From assembly GCA_030762175.1 (NCBI GenBank), contig CM060840.1:36245501-36309500 (forward strand): a stretch of 64,000 bases of DNA, given 5' to 3'. The translations under genes were made by a program, and so were the position numbers. Of this stretch, positions 46,401 to 60,388 are shown one piece after another; within the stretch, counting starts at the first letter, position 1; every line of letters starts with the position of its first letter. This stretch comes from Metallyticus violacea (taxonomy: Eukaryota > Arthropoda > Insecta > Mantodea > Metallyticidae). A model generated the notes under the pieces. It saw nothing but the letters and a program-made list of their open reading frames with translations, did no database searches and had not been told where the DNA came from.

Positions 46401-47859
46401 GAGAAACTTTCGTAGAGGCGGTTGATTACTGTTATTAACAAAAATAATCTTGCATTCAATAATGATGTATTGAAGTTTAAATTAATAAAACCGCCATTAA
46501 TATCCGGACAACTTAATATTTTAAGAAATACTAAATTAATTTTGTTTCCACATCTTAAACAAAGAAAAGTTCGTGATAGAATTTTTAAGAAATAATAAAT
46601 GTAGAAAAGGTTGAATTTGGTTGATATTAGGAACTGAAAGAAGTCACAAGAAAAAAGTTAAAACAATTGCCACACCGTATGAAGGATTGCCTAAGCATAA
46701 AATATTCTGTAGCTATTACTGCAACGTTTTTTCAACACAAACAGGATCAAAAAATTCTCTAGGTACGCGAGATACCTGAAGACATTCTATCGCTTTGGAA
46801 GCCCACGCACTTCATCTCTAAAGCATAGCACTAGTTTCCAGTTAGAGTTAAGAACCAGTTTTCAGATGCATTTTAATGCATTTTTCCTCATTAAAGGGTA
46901 AAGCTTTTTAAAATTACTGTTAATTATATTTTAGCCCTTTTCTTGCCCCCTTCTAAGAGAAATTAAGCAAACCACAAACAATAAATTATTGGGTATGTTC
47001 GAAATTGCACTATCCGGAGAGCGTGGAACAGCTAGTGCAATTGCTGATAAAATGTGGGAAGCGAGACGGGATAGAAAGAATTGTAAAATATTGTGATGAA
47101 GTTATAGACAGCATATAGTCGGAAATAATATGCACATAGGCACAAACCTATGTTAAATAGCGATTATAATGCGTTAGGAACTATATATAAAAATACACAC
47201 TTTTGTTCGTTGTTTAATATGATGAGCGAAATAATGGTAATCAAGCGCTTGCTCCAATGAAACGATCTCTCTGCGACGATTGTACAAAGTATGGCGTATT
47301 AGTATGTCAGTTAGTTTGCCGTCGGTAAAGTAAATTAAAACGAGTAAAATTACTTGCTCGGGTTAGCTTGTTCATCAGCTGTTTACTACTTCACAATAAT
47401 GTCTGTCTTACATGAACAACAACCATTATTAAGCTGAAGTTTGGAACCCTGTTTTTTAAATCACAAAATCGCACTTTTACTCTTTATTTTAGTTAAAATA
47501 ACTCATACATTTTTATTTCACATTTTTGGAGTCATATCTACATTTCAAAAAGTTTAGTTTTAGGCTTTCAGTATTTTTAGTTAACTACATTTGTTGAATT
47601 TCATAAAAATAAGTGCTCAAAATGTAACTAAAGGTATTCAAGAAACATTTCTACGATATAATTATAACAATCAAATACATACTCAAATTTTCTATTTAAA
47701 TAGTTTTAAAATGCTGAAGATTGGTCACAGTTTTCATGCAAAATTTGACTCCGTTTAGTAATAATAAAAAAATAACAACAACAACAACACAAAAAATTAA
47801 ACATGAATATACAGCTTGAACGCACATTTCCACTGTATTATTGCACTAAAGTATTGAAG
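46401..47859. other. No gene recognised
   Basis: AT-rich. No motif recognised. Confidence 0.45.
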
Positions 47860-48470
47860 TACACTTTTAGTGTAGTGAGGTTGCGGACCATCTGAGTGCT
47901 TATTGGGGATTCGTCGTGCGTAAAGTTAGAATTTTTGTTTGCATTTATATTTTTTACTGGAAGCATAAAATACACCAAAATAAAAAAACCGATGACATAA
48001 ACACTTATCTGTGTTACAAAGGATGTTGTAAATGATGTCCCTCAGAGGCAATACATTGCCGGCATTAGCATAGGAATTGTTTGTATTTCATCTAACTTTC
48101 CTTCTGAAAAAAAAATGCTAGTTCGGAACACATTTCTTGTTATTGAAAGGTCTCGTTTCTCGTAATTTTGAACAAATTGCAATAACTTTTCTCTTCCTGA
48201 AACACGATTGTCAGGATATTTTCTTGCGAATCCATTTACCACTTCTCTTTAAGAATCTATTTTCACAGCTATCGTGTATAAAAACAAGTTCTTCAGGACT
48301 AACTAACTAAAAACAAGTAAATAACAAATTATACACAATTATTACTGAGTAACACGCGATCGTTCGCTGACAGTAACTGCAAACACAAGAATTATATGGC
48401 CTTGACGATTGGCTTCTCCCAGGTAGCCGAAGCCACACACTATCGACCGTAACACAAATAACCTCATTGT
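47860..48470 (-). pseudogene. Non-autonomous transposon, second copy of the 23.4-kb family
   Basis: The minus strand from 48242 reads MVNGFARKYPDNRVSGREKL and later SEGKLDEIQTIPMLMPAMY, homologous to the helix-turn-helix frame at 23602-23790 (VNRFARKHS…). The sequence below 48040 ('cgtgcgtaaagttagaattt', 'gcataaaat', 'cttatctgtgttac') aligns with the 3' section of the other copy. The upstream flank (about 48260-48470, including 'cttgac.…tggcttctccca' and 'cctcattgtac') aligns as well. A frameshift relative to the other copy lies near residue 25. The catalytic domain is missing at the same point. Confidence 0.8.
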
Positions 48471-51400
48471 ACATAAATACAACTACACGAATAAAGAATA
48501 CGCTTATTAAATATATATCACAAACAGTTTCAATATTTGATATCGATATAAATTTTATTTTTCCAATTGGACCTACTTTATTTTACAGCCTTGATTAAAT
48601 AAGGTTTCTCATTCATTGGAAAACATTCATTTATGTGGATTCGTTGTTGTACACAGTTTAATATCTTTTAGTTGGTTCTATAACGTCAGTTTCACTTCGC
48701 ACTTCGAAGAAATAGAGAATATTTACAATAGATTCAGAAGTCTTGACTCAATAAAGAAATTACATTTTTACGATATTATTCAAAACAAATATAAATGAAG
48801 CTGTATTTGGTTTTTGCAACTATTTTCTAATTTTAATGAGAAAAAGAGGTAATTTATAATATGCATCAATTAAAAATTCACAAAACTCACCGAATTGCTA
48901 CTTTTAAGCTCTATGAAATTCATGTAATTTGCTATATTTATTTTATTGTGTTTTACTTTCACTTCAACCAACAAAATAGGCACAAAACTAAGAATTCAAA
49001 TCTTGCTAATTATTCATTTCAAGATACTAAAATTAAAATAATTTGAAAATAGCACGAATTTGCTTTCAATTGCAGATTAGATAAATAGTTCAACTATTAA
49101 TATTTTCTTTTTGTTTCATATTTTCTGTGGTTGAATTTTTACACAGGATAATTCTTAAACTTACATTCCTTATAGGAAGTTTCCACTAAGAGGTGAACAA
49201 GTACAAAAGCATTTGTTAAAGAATATTTATTGCCTTCAATTTCGCTCTCCCCACCAGACATGCACTGAACAGTCAATTTTAATTGAAGGGCATATTTACG
49301 GTGGTGAAGGTAAAGCTAAATGTCTCACCTCGTATATTGCAAGCTGCATGCTAAAATACGTGTTCCCTCCAATCGTAAAGAAACTGGCTCTAACATCAGA
49401 TCTCTTCGTTACCTGTCATTATGTCATCAACTTTTAAATGCTTACATCGCCAATTTTATTTGGTTTCCATGTTTCTTTTGCCTAAGTTTTTCTTCGTTTC
49501 TGTCTGCGCTTCATTAGCACCTCCCTGACACAAAGCGATTCAACATGGAGATAAAATACAGGAATGCAGAGCGATCAGATACGTAATTACAGTCTGTATC
49601 GATGTGAAGGAACGATACACTCACCAGAGGCTAGCACAAGTCTCTCCCTCCTTTCCCTCCCTCTCTGTCTCTCTTCTGCGAAGCAGTGACGGTTTACAAA
49701 GAAGCATAATCATTATAATAAAATATGAGGAGGCACCAGGGTTTTCTGCATCTCCCTGTAATCTATTTTTATCGTCTTTTGCAACCAACGGAGAGCTTCC
49801 TTAAATAACAGGTTACACCAAAGGAGTGAATATTTTAATTTATTTTATTATAAAACAAAATAATAAAACATTTATAAACTTCTAAGAAAATCTAAGGGAG
49901 GTCATAAGAGAACTTACAGCCTGTGCCGGAGGTTTCTACAACATGTCCTAATGGCAATTGTCCAACAAATAAAGAATATACTGGGGAGAAATGTTATAGT
50001 AGCAGCTCCGATACACTGCACGCCTATCGGACTCCTTTGTCGATCTAGTCTCTTTTTAACCTCTCGTATCTAGAGTTACAATGGACTTGCGTCCGAAGCT
50101 GAACGATTGCCGCGCGGGGCCAAGTGCATGCACGGCTCCTTTATGGACAAGTTCCCTTCACAATTGTATTGGCACAACTTTGATCAATAATAGCGTGCAC
50201 ATAATAATAGTTTTGTTTCATAATATGTTATAGTAGTTGTTAGAAGCTGTGCCCCTCTACAATCAACTTTTTCGATATCTTTAATGCAACTTGCATTTAT
50301 TCATAATAGTTCTGCTTCCTTAATTCTTCCTATTTCTGATATTTTCTTTAAGTTAGAAAGTTATTTCCACGCACTTCATTTTTTCGCTGTTGTGGTGGTA
50401 GCATTTCAATACATTGCACTGAATGCACTATAAAAGAAGCACAGTAACACGCTGTATTTATTAATGCTGCCGCAACAATAGCTTCTGATAACAAAGACAT
50501 GAATTATATTGATCTATCATCGCAAACTGAGTTATAACAACACTTAGAAACAGTTCTTACTCTCGTAACAGAAAATTATGACTGGCTGTTCATATGCACC
50601 CATTACCACAGGCTATTCTTGTTCAAGTGCGCGCTGCGCTTACCTGCGCATGCAGGTTAAAAATAACTATTTTATATGGGTGCACGCTATCTGAACATCT
50701 AAACACATATTTTATAAGTTAACAATACATAAGATTAATCACAGCATTACTAAATAAACGGATAGGGCGAAATTAGTAGATAAGTTTTGAAAGTGTTATA
50801 TGTGCCTAAAATTTTACATGTTTAAAATACAGATTACCATTTGGCGCCTATATAAAGTTTGGTACATATGTCATATAGTTTTGTTCCAATAAATAGACAC
50901 AGTGTGTAAACATGTTATCGAGCAATGCTACATTACTGCAAAAGAGTAGAAATGTTCTACGTATAATGCTGGTGTATCCAATAATAAGACAGCTGCGGCC
51001 TTGAGATCCTCATCCATTCGCAAGAGTTTTCTTTAGTTACTGAAAAAGTTTGTGCGAATATAAACTTTGTATATCCTCATGGTAGTTTGGGACAAATTGT
51101 AGCAAAAGCTAAACTTACCGGTTAATTGATGAAAAAATATGCACATTATCTATCATTACTGCATGTAATTTGTGAACTTGTGGTAATTTTAGGTGTTTTT
51201 ATTATGCCGTGTTTTGAGTTTAATGTGTCGTCAGGAATTCTATTTAATAAACAGGATACAGAAAAGTTGGTCTCTCTGGCGCCCACACATTGAGCTGTAC
51301 ATGAATAAAATTAAGAAGGCAATCATAGTGCTAAGCAAAATTAACCTTCAACATCAAGCGCAATTATTTTCAAACTCATCACTTCCGTTAGGCCATCGAA

Positions 51401-51524
51401 CACATTTCGCTGACCACGGTAAAATAACCGGATATGTGTAAATAGAATGTAAGATGCGTTATGAAAATTGGGCTGCAGTAAAATTAATTTACATACCTAA
51501 AGAAAAAGTATTTTGAAAATCAGT
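48471..51524. other. No gene recognised
   Basis: Mostly AT-rich. A pyrimidine-rich patch lies at 49640-49690 and a GC-richer patch at 49900-50190. Around 50600-50690 a loose inverted repeat (gttcatatgcaccca / tgggtgcac…gaac) flanks a GC-rich core. No protein motif was recognised. Confidence 0.4.
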
Positions 51525-51690
51525 AGTCTAGTGGTGGCGTTTGCGGCTATTAATCCGGAGGTCCTGTGTTCGAATCTCGGTCAGGTAAGCTTTTATGGGA
51601 ATTTCTGCTTACCCTGAGACAATGAACGCTAGATAATTTTAAGGCGCCAAGGAATCCGTGCTGATTTGCGCCATCATTATTCATTTATTT
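51525..51690 (+). mobile_element. tRNA-derived SINE, family 3
   Basis: A-box-like 'tagtctagtggtggcgtttg' (51525-51544) and B box 'gtgttcgaatctcggtc' (about 51567-51583) at tRNA spacing. They are followed by a short body ('cttaccctgagacaatgaac', 'ggcgccaaggaatccgtgct', 'gatttgcgccatcattattc'). The body differs from families 1 and 2. It is preceded by 'aaatcag'. No clear poly-A or target duplication is seen, so the ends are approximate. Confidence 0.7.
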
Positions 51691-52139
51691 CATTCATTCC
51701 TACAGACTTACACCTATAGTATTCAGCACCCAATCTACAGATATCGTGAGAGGACCAATGGAGCCAAAGTGATAATGGATAAATGATAAAAGGAAACAAA
51801 AAATAATAAAAACATTCGAACTAGTAAAGTTTGGCTCTAAGTTTAAAAATTGATTACATGATGAAACAAGCCAGGGTGATAAGGAAAACGTATCAGTATT
51901 CATTTTAGAGTGGATATGTAATATATGACTGGGACGCGTAACTGGTTTATTTAAAAAAACGAAGAAGAGAGGTAGAAAAAACATATACCCGTATATTATA
52001 TACACATTTGATTGCAGATGAAATGAATTTTATTCGTATCAATTGATGCACATTTTCAGGGGGAGCAAAAGTGAAAGAGTTGGTTCATCTGATATTTATC
52101 TTTTTATATGTAAAAGACAGATCAACACTAAGAATCATT
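51691..52139. other. No gene recognised
   Basis: AT-rich. The 101-codon minus-strand frame here is hydrophobic and Phe-rich, without a domain. Confidence 0.4.
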
Positions 52140-52560
52140 TTATTTCAACACAACTCCTTTATTACTCCATTAGTTTGTCACGACATAAAGTAAAATGTTC
52201 CGTACCCACATAATGGAAACTGCAGCGCTTGAACCTTTCATCACTTCATCTCTGAGAGAGTCAAAATCGTCTACACTGCAGATTATTTTTTCCAAACAGC
52301 TGAGTCAGTGTGGGTGAAAACATAATGCCAACGAGAGTTGCTCAACAAGTTATTTGTATTCATATGCTTTTCAGCAAATCCGCAGCACATTTTTTGCATT
52401 TATTTCATGGATATTACACCATGTCCATACACAGACATACTTAATCCGTGAATTTTTATAGATTCTATATGTTCTACCCACAGAAATCAAATGACTGAAC
52501 GCGCCCCTAGCCACTTATTCAATACCATCGCCGTTTTGTAATTGTCGCTGCTGCATCTTT
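52140..52560 (-). pseudogene. mariner transposase N-terminal remnant
   Basis: The minus strand reads FLWVEHIESIKIHGLSMSVY followed by GHGVISMK and MCCGFAEKHMNTNN (about 52490-52350). This corresponds to the first helix-turn-helix of mariner transposases (RAVIRFLWxEGxxxxEIHxRMxxVYG…MSxxxVxxWCRxFxEGR). A degraded HTDSAVWKK stretch and a weak match to the linker (LSEMK…VQALQ) follow toward 52180. No catalytic motif is recognisable. The left end near 52140-52200 ('caactcctttattactccat') may be the internal truncation point. Confidence 0.6.
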
Positions 52561-53859
52561 TTCTTACACAGACCAAAATTGCTGTAAGCCAATGGCATAC
52601 CGACCGATACGCAAATTGTAACAAGCCGAGTGTTGTTGTCTTAGAGTAATAAACAAGGGAACTTCAGCATTTTCTTTACATTATCTGCAAAAGAGAACGG
52701 GTAAATGTGGGGGGAAAATAACATTAGCGTATAAAGTCTCTCCGCAGTGAAAAGAAAGATTTGACTGGGATTAGTAACTTAAATAACCCAACACTATCGA
52801 CTATTACGTCCATTTTCACACATAGTGCATTTACACTACTTAAAAAACTAACCAAATTTAAAGAAAGCAAATATGTAACTAGAACATTATAATATTTTGA
52901 TTTAAACAGATCGTTAAAGTAAAACAATGAACTTGTTAAAAGTGTTGTAAAATAATTATTTCTTTATTTTCTTTTCTCCACCTTAAAGAGCTTCTTTTAG
53001 AATATTCAAGCTAAAACATGTGCACAACTCTGACCCCCAAAATCAAATAATGCATAGAATTAGTTTACATTGTGCAACATTTAAAAATAAAAACATATCT
53101 TTTAAAGCATACCATAGACAGCTTAAGTGAGGCCTTATTTAATATAAAAATTGAATGCGAAATTACCCTGAAATTACTGTGTTTCAATATCAATAGACGA
53201 GAAGTGAAAATATAAATAAAGTTATTTCAACTGTAGGAACTAAGTTTCTAAAAACATAGGGCACGGTTAAGAGTGCTAAATGCGTTGAAACACTGGCAGT
53301 AATACCCAGTTCAGAATCAGGATATTTCAAAAGAAAGTTTTTGTGGTTAATTTGTAAATATTTGTTATAGTATATTATGGTTCGCCCTTAAAGCTAAAAG
53401 TCATCGCGTCGTTAATAATCAATTCTAAAAAATAGTCGTATTTTGTTAATGCTCGCCAAATACAGAGAAGATATCCACAAGCACCCATTTGCAGCCAATA
53501 TTTATCAGAATGTATAGTAGCAGAAATGTCGCCGAAAAAGAGGGAGAGAATGCACGACGTGAAACTAAACCGGAATAGGGTGGATATAGGTGTGTTGCTG
53601 TGACAGAAGGGGGGAGGCTATACCTTGTTCTTGGGTCCTGAGTCCTTGTGGTTTACCCTCGTTCTTTGTGTTGTCCCCTGAATGTCATTGTCCCCTCCAA
53701 TTCAAGAGCCCCTCCTTTGCGTTGAGCACATTGCATACGAATATCCGTGCGGTATGCCCGGTGTAGGTTCCATGCCATTAAACCTCATGTCTAAGGTAAC
53801 AAACAAATAAAGAAAAAAAATCTTACCTATTTTTCTGAAAGCGAAGTCGTCCCCATAAT
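52561..53859. other. No gene recognised
   Basis: AT-rich to about 53450, then gradually GC-richer. No motif recognised. Confidence 0.4.
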
Positions 53860-54023
53860 GGAATGGGCGGGAGAAGGAGAGACAAGGTGAGGCAGGCAGA
53901 AACCAAACTAACCAGCCATCCAGCCGCAGAATCAATGCTATCTTCTTCAATTATCGGACTCAACAAAACCCCTAGAGGCCTTGTGAAGATGCAAGAGATT
54001 ACAGGCTGGTGGCTGCAGGAGCG

Positions 54024-54995
54024 ATGTTCGGCCTCTTGTTATATAGTGCACTGTGGATGATGTTATCTTATATTTTCCTCCTGGACTGGAAATGGGTCCT
54101 TAGAGTGGTGTCTTTCCACAACCACCAACAGCTGCTTCGAGTTCTCGCACAAGATTCATGGCGAAACCTTCAAAAACCAGCTCTCTTACCTCACGGCTCT
54201 GGGGAGGTGACCAATATGAGCCTGTCCCTGAAAGATAGCAGTTTTGATGACAGCCCTGCTGCCTTGGGCGGGCAAGCACACTTTGCTTCCATTATCTGCG
54301 ATCTCAGGGTTCGATCGGAAAACCGCCGAATCTGGGTCTCTTTGTCAGCTCACAGTCCTCTCAAGCCACTTTTCTCTTCCTTTTCTGAAAGGAAGGGAAG
54401 GAAGGGGCGATCAGATCAAGGGATAAGATTGCGTTCCTCTCTTAGTCTAGCTGCTCTGTTGGAATTGACCTCGCTTATCTCAGGTGCATGTGTAGAATTT
54501 ATTCTTCATGTTCTTTCGTTTGTTGGAACGTCCGTTCTCAGGAACGCCGAACATTCTTTTCAAGCCGGAACATCTTGGTTTTATTCCTACAGGGTTAAGA
54601 TGAGTCTCTATAGAAATGATAAACTTTTGCCATCAGGGACACTTTGCCGGCTGCGTGACATTTGCTTCAGAATTGTCCCTTTTATTCCTCCTCTTTGCTT
54701 CTCCAAATGTTTTTTTGTTTATCTTTCTGGCATCTCTTTTTATTTTCTTCTGTCAATTGCACATGTCTCCGGTCCTGGTCTTTGTTGTTACAATGCAAGT
54801 GAAATCACGCGTATTTCCTTAGCGTGGAAACGGACAAGTAGCTTGTCTCAAAGAGCGGAGACATGTGTTCAAGGAGGCCATATCCTGTTCGTATTATTGA
54901 AACTTTCCCATTTTCCTGCAACTGCTGTCGTTCTCTTAAGAATAAAAGAGCATCGCTTTTTCCTTTTTGTATGTCATAGAATATACGTAATGTAA
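54024..54995 (+). other. Longest open frame in the window, 323 codons, unrecognised
   Basis: An ATG-started frame of 323 codons lies in a GC-richer island (about 53860-54990). It has hydrophobic stretches near residues 1-20 (MFGLLLYSALWMMLSYIFLL), 145-180 and 220-255 that could pass as membrane segments. It is rich in Ser, Leu, Phe and Arg, as translations of pyrimidine-rich DNA tend to be. I recognise no family, no signal of splice sites at its edges, and no polyadenylation signal immediately downstream apart from AATAAA-like AT-rich sequence ('agaataaaag' at about 54938, inside the frame). A real single-exon gene or retrocopy is possible, but a chance frame is more likely. Confidence 0.15.
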
Positions 54996-57009
54996 TAATA
55001 GTAAGTTATGTTGAAATCAACTTTCCATGATAATTACAAAATTTGTAATAATCTTTTGCTTCTGAACGGGGGGGGGGGGAGGAACCCCCTTTTATGTTTA
55101 ACTTTTACTCTGGAACAATACATAGAAATTACATATAGCTTTAAAGGACTTAATTGAGCGTTACAAACTCCAAAATGCTTACTGAATTTACAACATATGG
55201 TTTCAGGCTTTGTATTTAGTGCAGCGCCGTGAAAGATTTTTCCCAGATTTGGCTGAAAAAATAAGGGGAGATTTAAGATTGATTTATGCTTGCTGTATAT
55301 ATTTATCGACAAATAAAAAGTCGTTTTAATGTTCATCTTTTAATAAGAATTTCAGTGTATTAAATCCAATGTCCTGCCTTTTCGCAAAGTTAAGTAATTT
55401 CTATTGTGTGACTATTGGTTGCATGCCACATTACACGGTTCAATTATTATTTTGAATAATTAAAAACAAATAATTTTAAAATATAAGTTATTCAGCGGAG
55501 TAGGAGGAGAATTTATGAAAACATTTTTATGAAAAATAATAATCTCTTATGTAGTAGTATTTAAAGATCTTAAAATTCCGGTTGTTTAAGGACTGTACTA
55601 TAGACCATTGCCACATTTAAAGAAACTTCAATATATTTCTAATATTAAAACAAGGGATACTCTAGTGTGTTTATAAAAATAACTGCAGTGTGCATGATTA
55701 GAGGAAAAGCTTCCTGTTGAAGTAATAATTAATGTCATATCTTCCAACTGCGGAATAAGTTTGAGAAGATATAAATCATTTACCTACATCAGATCTGTAG
55801 TTCATGTAGTTCTGTTTGACAATTTGGTATAATTTATGAAGTGATTTACAGGCGTCTGATTTAAGAAAATCCCTTTCATAATTCATGCCAAATTGTAAAG
55901 GTTTATCTATTGTCTCTTAAACTTACTTTATATTCACCTAAACTCTGCGCAACATAACAAGAAATAATGGACCACTCTAAATGTAGCAACATCTTGTGAA
56001 ATTAAATTCGGAGCACATTTCACCACTTAAAATGACAGTGATATTGCACAGCCCACTGTAGCCTGGATCCTTAGCTAGCGCCGTGTTTGACTTCAATTTC
56101 GCTCTTCTATTAATTTTCCACTAAAACAGTTGAAATATTCTGACACTTTCCTCGGGATGTTAAGCGTAGTTATGATGAAGACTTTTGCTCAGGTAAGCTA
56201 TATAATGTTCACTATTTTATTACAAAAAGCGAACTTTATGGCTTTTATTGAAGAAGCACTGTCAGAGTGTAAAACACTACACACATTCTCCATTATTTCA
56301 AAATATTAATTGCATAGTATTTTACTGCCTCTTAATTACTAGTAAAGTTGCGGTTGATTTCCTGTGTTCCACATTTCATGAAAAAATCAAAATCAGTTTT
56401 CAAATAATGATGATATTAATATATTTTTTAAATTACATTCTGATAAGAATACATTTAAAAATACAAAAATGGAAAATATTTAAAATTAATTTTTGGATTA
56501 AGTAAAGATGCAAGTTATTTTCAAATGTGTAAAAATATGTACTTACAGCGTATAGAATAATATATGAACAAATATGGGGAGTAAAATTTGTTTTAAATCA
56601 TATTTTTATTCATAAACATATGACAAAACTTTTGTTGTATCGAATGAGAAAAACAAATATGTATCTACATATTAAATTCTACTCCTATACGTCAGCTACG
56701 AAATTTTCTTATATTGAGAATTTTTTTATTACATTTGAAATTGCCAAAGTTATTAGCTGTAATTATGATACTTGTAATTGTAACAACCTACTTTTTATTA
56801 ATGAACAGAAAAATTTTCATAGTACTGAGTATAATTCCAAGGCATCTAACAATGTTTAAAATTTCATCTTTCTCACATCTGTTTGCTGTTCTCTTTTTCT
56901 CTTACATTTCTTTCGTACTCTCTGTACGGTTGACAGTGTGCCTTTTTATTTTTTGGAAAAGTGTAAAATGGTTCTATCATTTTATCAGGCTTGCACTACG
57001 TATATAATG
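54996..57009. other. No gene recognised; G-run at about 55068-55080
   Basis: AT-rich with a poly-G run. Chance frames only. Confidence 0.45.
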
Positions 57010-57480
57010 GCGCTCGGTTCCCCAGCACTAACAGCAGCACATTAAGAAGAGAGTATGTATGTATAATGCAAGAACATGGGCAGCGGGAGGTCTAGGCACG
57101 TCGTGCTGAGCCCGCCAAGTGCGTTTGTGTGTTACCGCAGCAGTTCCACCCCCCGAGCACCTCCTTCACCCCAACAGGCGAGCATAGTTTTTTATTGACA
57201 CCATTCCGGCCTACGATGGGAAGGTGTTTGCTGCACCCCTTTCGGAAGGACGATGCGAACCTTTATTTTCCTTAAGAGTACATCCAATCGCCCTAATAGC
57301 CTCACCCTTCCCCAAGAGCTCTCTCCCACAGGAGGGCTGCATTTCTTTCTGGCTAAAAGCACCTTTCCTGTACACGTGCAACATGACGTCCAAGTCAGAG
57401 GTAGTGGTCCAGTTAAAAGATGAAAGTTCAAAGGTGAAATCTCAACTGTTTATAACATTGGCATTAATTGGTTCTCTTAG
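57010..57480. other. GC-rich island, unrecognised
   Basis: The composition is clearly GC-richer than the flanks, and overlapping open frames occur on both strands (57224-57484 + and 57192-57431 -). The neighbouring sequence contains 'cccaacaggcgagcatag' and a C-run, but I recognise no motif. It could be an old element, a conserved non-coding element or a UTR exon. Confidence 0.3.
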
Positions 57481-58499
57481 CTAATCTATAATTTTTGATA
57501 AAATGTTCCAGACTATTCTTAATTATAAAAGCTATATACACACTTTCAGGTATGATTCCTCGGCCTTGGTAAACAGAAGAAAATTTGTACATCAGTTGCT
57601 CGCCCTGTTTGTAGAAATACCCATATAAAACACAATTTTTTCTAAAATTCATAAGAAGATATAAATTATATATACAAGGTTTTCCATGCAAAATCCATAA
57701 TTGTTACTGGTTAAAAGGAAGGCATAATCTCAATCTTGTAATTATACTAATTCATTTCAGTAGTTATCGACAAGTGTGTTAAATTGTCAATTAAGTGTTC
57801 ATTTATTTAAAAAATGAAACTTAAAGAACACAGACGTCATAAGAATTTTGAAACTGAAACAGAGATCATGTTTTGATGATGATAAATTCTAAAATAGTCG
57901 AGTTTTCTCTATAAGTTATAAGGTCATAAGGTTATTTTAACTTAAATTATGTTATTTCGTATAATTAAAGCAGCTTCTCTGAATTCTCTGCAACAAATAA
58001 AACCCTAATAGTAATGATCCTCGAGATTGTAACAAATAGATAAGAAATTGTGATTTGTTTAAAATATAGAAGATGAATGGAAAAATGGAAAATTATGTTT
58101 ATTCTAATGTGTAAGTTAATAGTATAAATATGCCACTTTTCTGAAATAAAGTACAATTTTGAAATATCCATATATTTATGATTTCTTTTATATGAATAAA
58201 AACCTAATGTTTTCATTCATCACGTAAACAAGTAAGCATTTTATAAACATCGCTCTTGTTTAAAAGTGTTCCTTGTATCCTGACAGGTTCACATTGTAAA
58301 CAGGCCAGGTTCATTCTTTTCTTCTCAGAAACTGACTTAACTGTCAATCATCCTCTTTTCGGTCTATAAGGTATCAAACAATGAACCATAACAATAACTT
58401 GAATATTTTTATCTGCAGTTGCCCAGAATAAATTGAAAAACATACTTTGTTTTGGCAAAGATACGAGAACTGTTCAAATAAGAATACTTTGTTGACAAC
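57481..58499. other. No gene recognised
   Basis: AT-rich. No motif recognised. Confidence 0.45.
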
Positions 58500-59570
58500 A
58501 TAACTTAATCATTTTGATGATCTTTCTCAAAGTAGTCCCGGATGGGCACCTGCCCCAGTCTTTCTGCCAGTCTTCAAAGAATGCTGGAAACTATTTTTTG
58601 ACAAGTCCTTCAGAATCGCCTCCGCAGCCTTCGAAGCTGCTTCTGATAATGGAAAATGCTTCCCACGAAGGTGTTTTTTTAATTTGGGGAAAAGGAAAAA
58701 GTCGCACGGGGCTAAATGTAGACTATAGGGAGGGTAAGATACATACTTCACGTTGATTTTTGTGAAATATTCATCATCATTCGCGATGTGCAGCAGTGCA
58801 TTTTCGTGTAGCGCGGAAATATGATCTTTTGTGTGTGATATGACCTTGCACAGTTTTCTGAACAGTTCTGTAGTATTGCCCAATTACAGTTATGTGTTCA
58901 GGAATTACATGTTGCCAAACCATTCCGTTATTATTGAAAAATGAGATGATCATAACTTTCCCAGCAGAAGTATCCACTTTTCTTTCTTTGTTACCCTTGG
59001 GGGGGGGGGCACAGATCTTTGTTGTTTTCTCTCAGGATTGAAACGACGTAAACATTCTGCTGATCACCATTGAAAGAAACTCCGCAGTTTATTGTAACAC
59101 CTGCACCTGCATGCAAACCTGCACATGAACGTCCTTTCGTTCGGGAATCAACAGTATTGGAACCCACCGTACACAAAAATGTTTATGTTGTACAACTTTT
59201 AGTTACCAACTCGCAGGTGACACCCAGTGAAAGCTTTAGAATTTCTGAAAGTGTTGTTAATGTTATTGGAACATGCTGTTTCATAATTAAGGCATGATGT
59301 TAATGTTTTCTTCCGTTAGAGCACAAATTGGAGTGTCAGATACACCTTAGGCCTTTACACATTTTAAATCATCTACGAGCTGTGATATAGGGAAGAACAG
59401 ACTCTCCATAGGCCTTCTGTAACATTGCGTAGACTTCAATTGAAGAACTGATGACGAAAGTAACTTTCAGGACAGTATATTGCTCATCACTTGTTACCTG
59501 TATTCTGCTATAGACAGAACTGAACATGTCTCAACTTGCACACCTCTCACAGACGGGAAACTTAAGTGGC
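58500..59570 (-). pseudogene. mariner-like transposase remnant, nearly full length
   Basis: Minus-strand pieces in order: N-terminal helix-turn-helix EVYAMLQKAYGESVLPYITA (about 59430-59370), then ICALTEENINI (about 59325) and ITLTTLSEILKLSLGVT (about 59260). KVMIISFFNNNGMVWQHVIP lies at about 58960-58900, followed by HITVIGQYY. The second motif reads ALHENALLHIAND near 58805, where HxDNAxxHxA has decayed and its Asp is gone. The third motif YPPYSLHLAPCDFFLFPKLK (about 58740-58680) has Asp replaced by His in the S-L-H context, then KKHLRGKHFPLSEAA. Frameshifts and a poly-G/C run near 59002 interrupt it. It is the same family as the copy entering at 63477. Confidence 0.88.
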
Positions 59571-60388
59571 AAAAATAAAATTAATGTCATGTGTATATTA
59601 TGCATTAAGTTAACAAAATATTATTAAGCTAAATTTTAGCGCGGGAAATTATGCCTGTAAAAATATGATAATTCTTTATTGATATTTCTGAAGATAAATG
59701 CTGGTCATAAATGTACTGAATGGGGTGTGCTGGTACATTAGTTAGCGTAATAAAAAATAATGTTTGTGAGCTTTACTGTTGGAACTTAAGAAAAATAGCC
59801 TAATTGTATCCCAGTAAGTGTTACATGCTAATGTTAATAAATAAAAATATTTAAGAACTAGCAGCTTTTTAAGACCGAGATATATAATATGTAGTGTTGA
59901 GGAATATATGCAAATACTTATTTGTAATGGAATTGTATATTTTAATAAAATTTAATAATTACATACTACATATTTTATTAAGATGGCTGACGCCAAATAT
60001 GTTCGCAAATATAATTATGTGCATATCATGTACATTAGTGCATATTTCGACCCCAAGGACATATTTCGTATAATATATTTGTAATTGTTATTTCTAAAAC
60101 TGTGTATTAGTTTTCATGGCTTAGGTAAAATGTTCAACATAAAGATAGCTCATCTTTACCTGCCTAATGGTACGTAAGTGAGATTGGCAACGTTGTGCTT
60201 TAGCTGGAAAAAGGCGGAAGTGTGAGCCCAGCAGCTTGTGTGTTGTGTATTATTGGTACTAAGCTGGAGGTAGTTGTATAATAAAAATATTGTAATGTCA
60301 GCAAAACTTCCTTTATTTAAGAATGAATAAACGTTTATATAATCTTAACTTTTATTCTTGTCAGCTATACGAAAACGATAGATCGAGT
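59571..60388. other. No gene recognised
   Basis: AT-rich. No motif recognised. Confidence 0.45.

Noticed and set aside
50590..50700. Inverted repeat around a GC-rich core
   Set aside because: Only short, gapped blocks pair; it may be chance.
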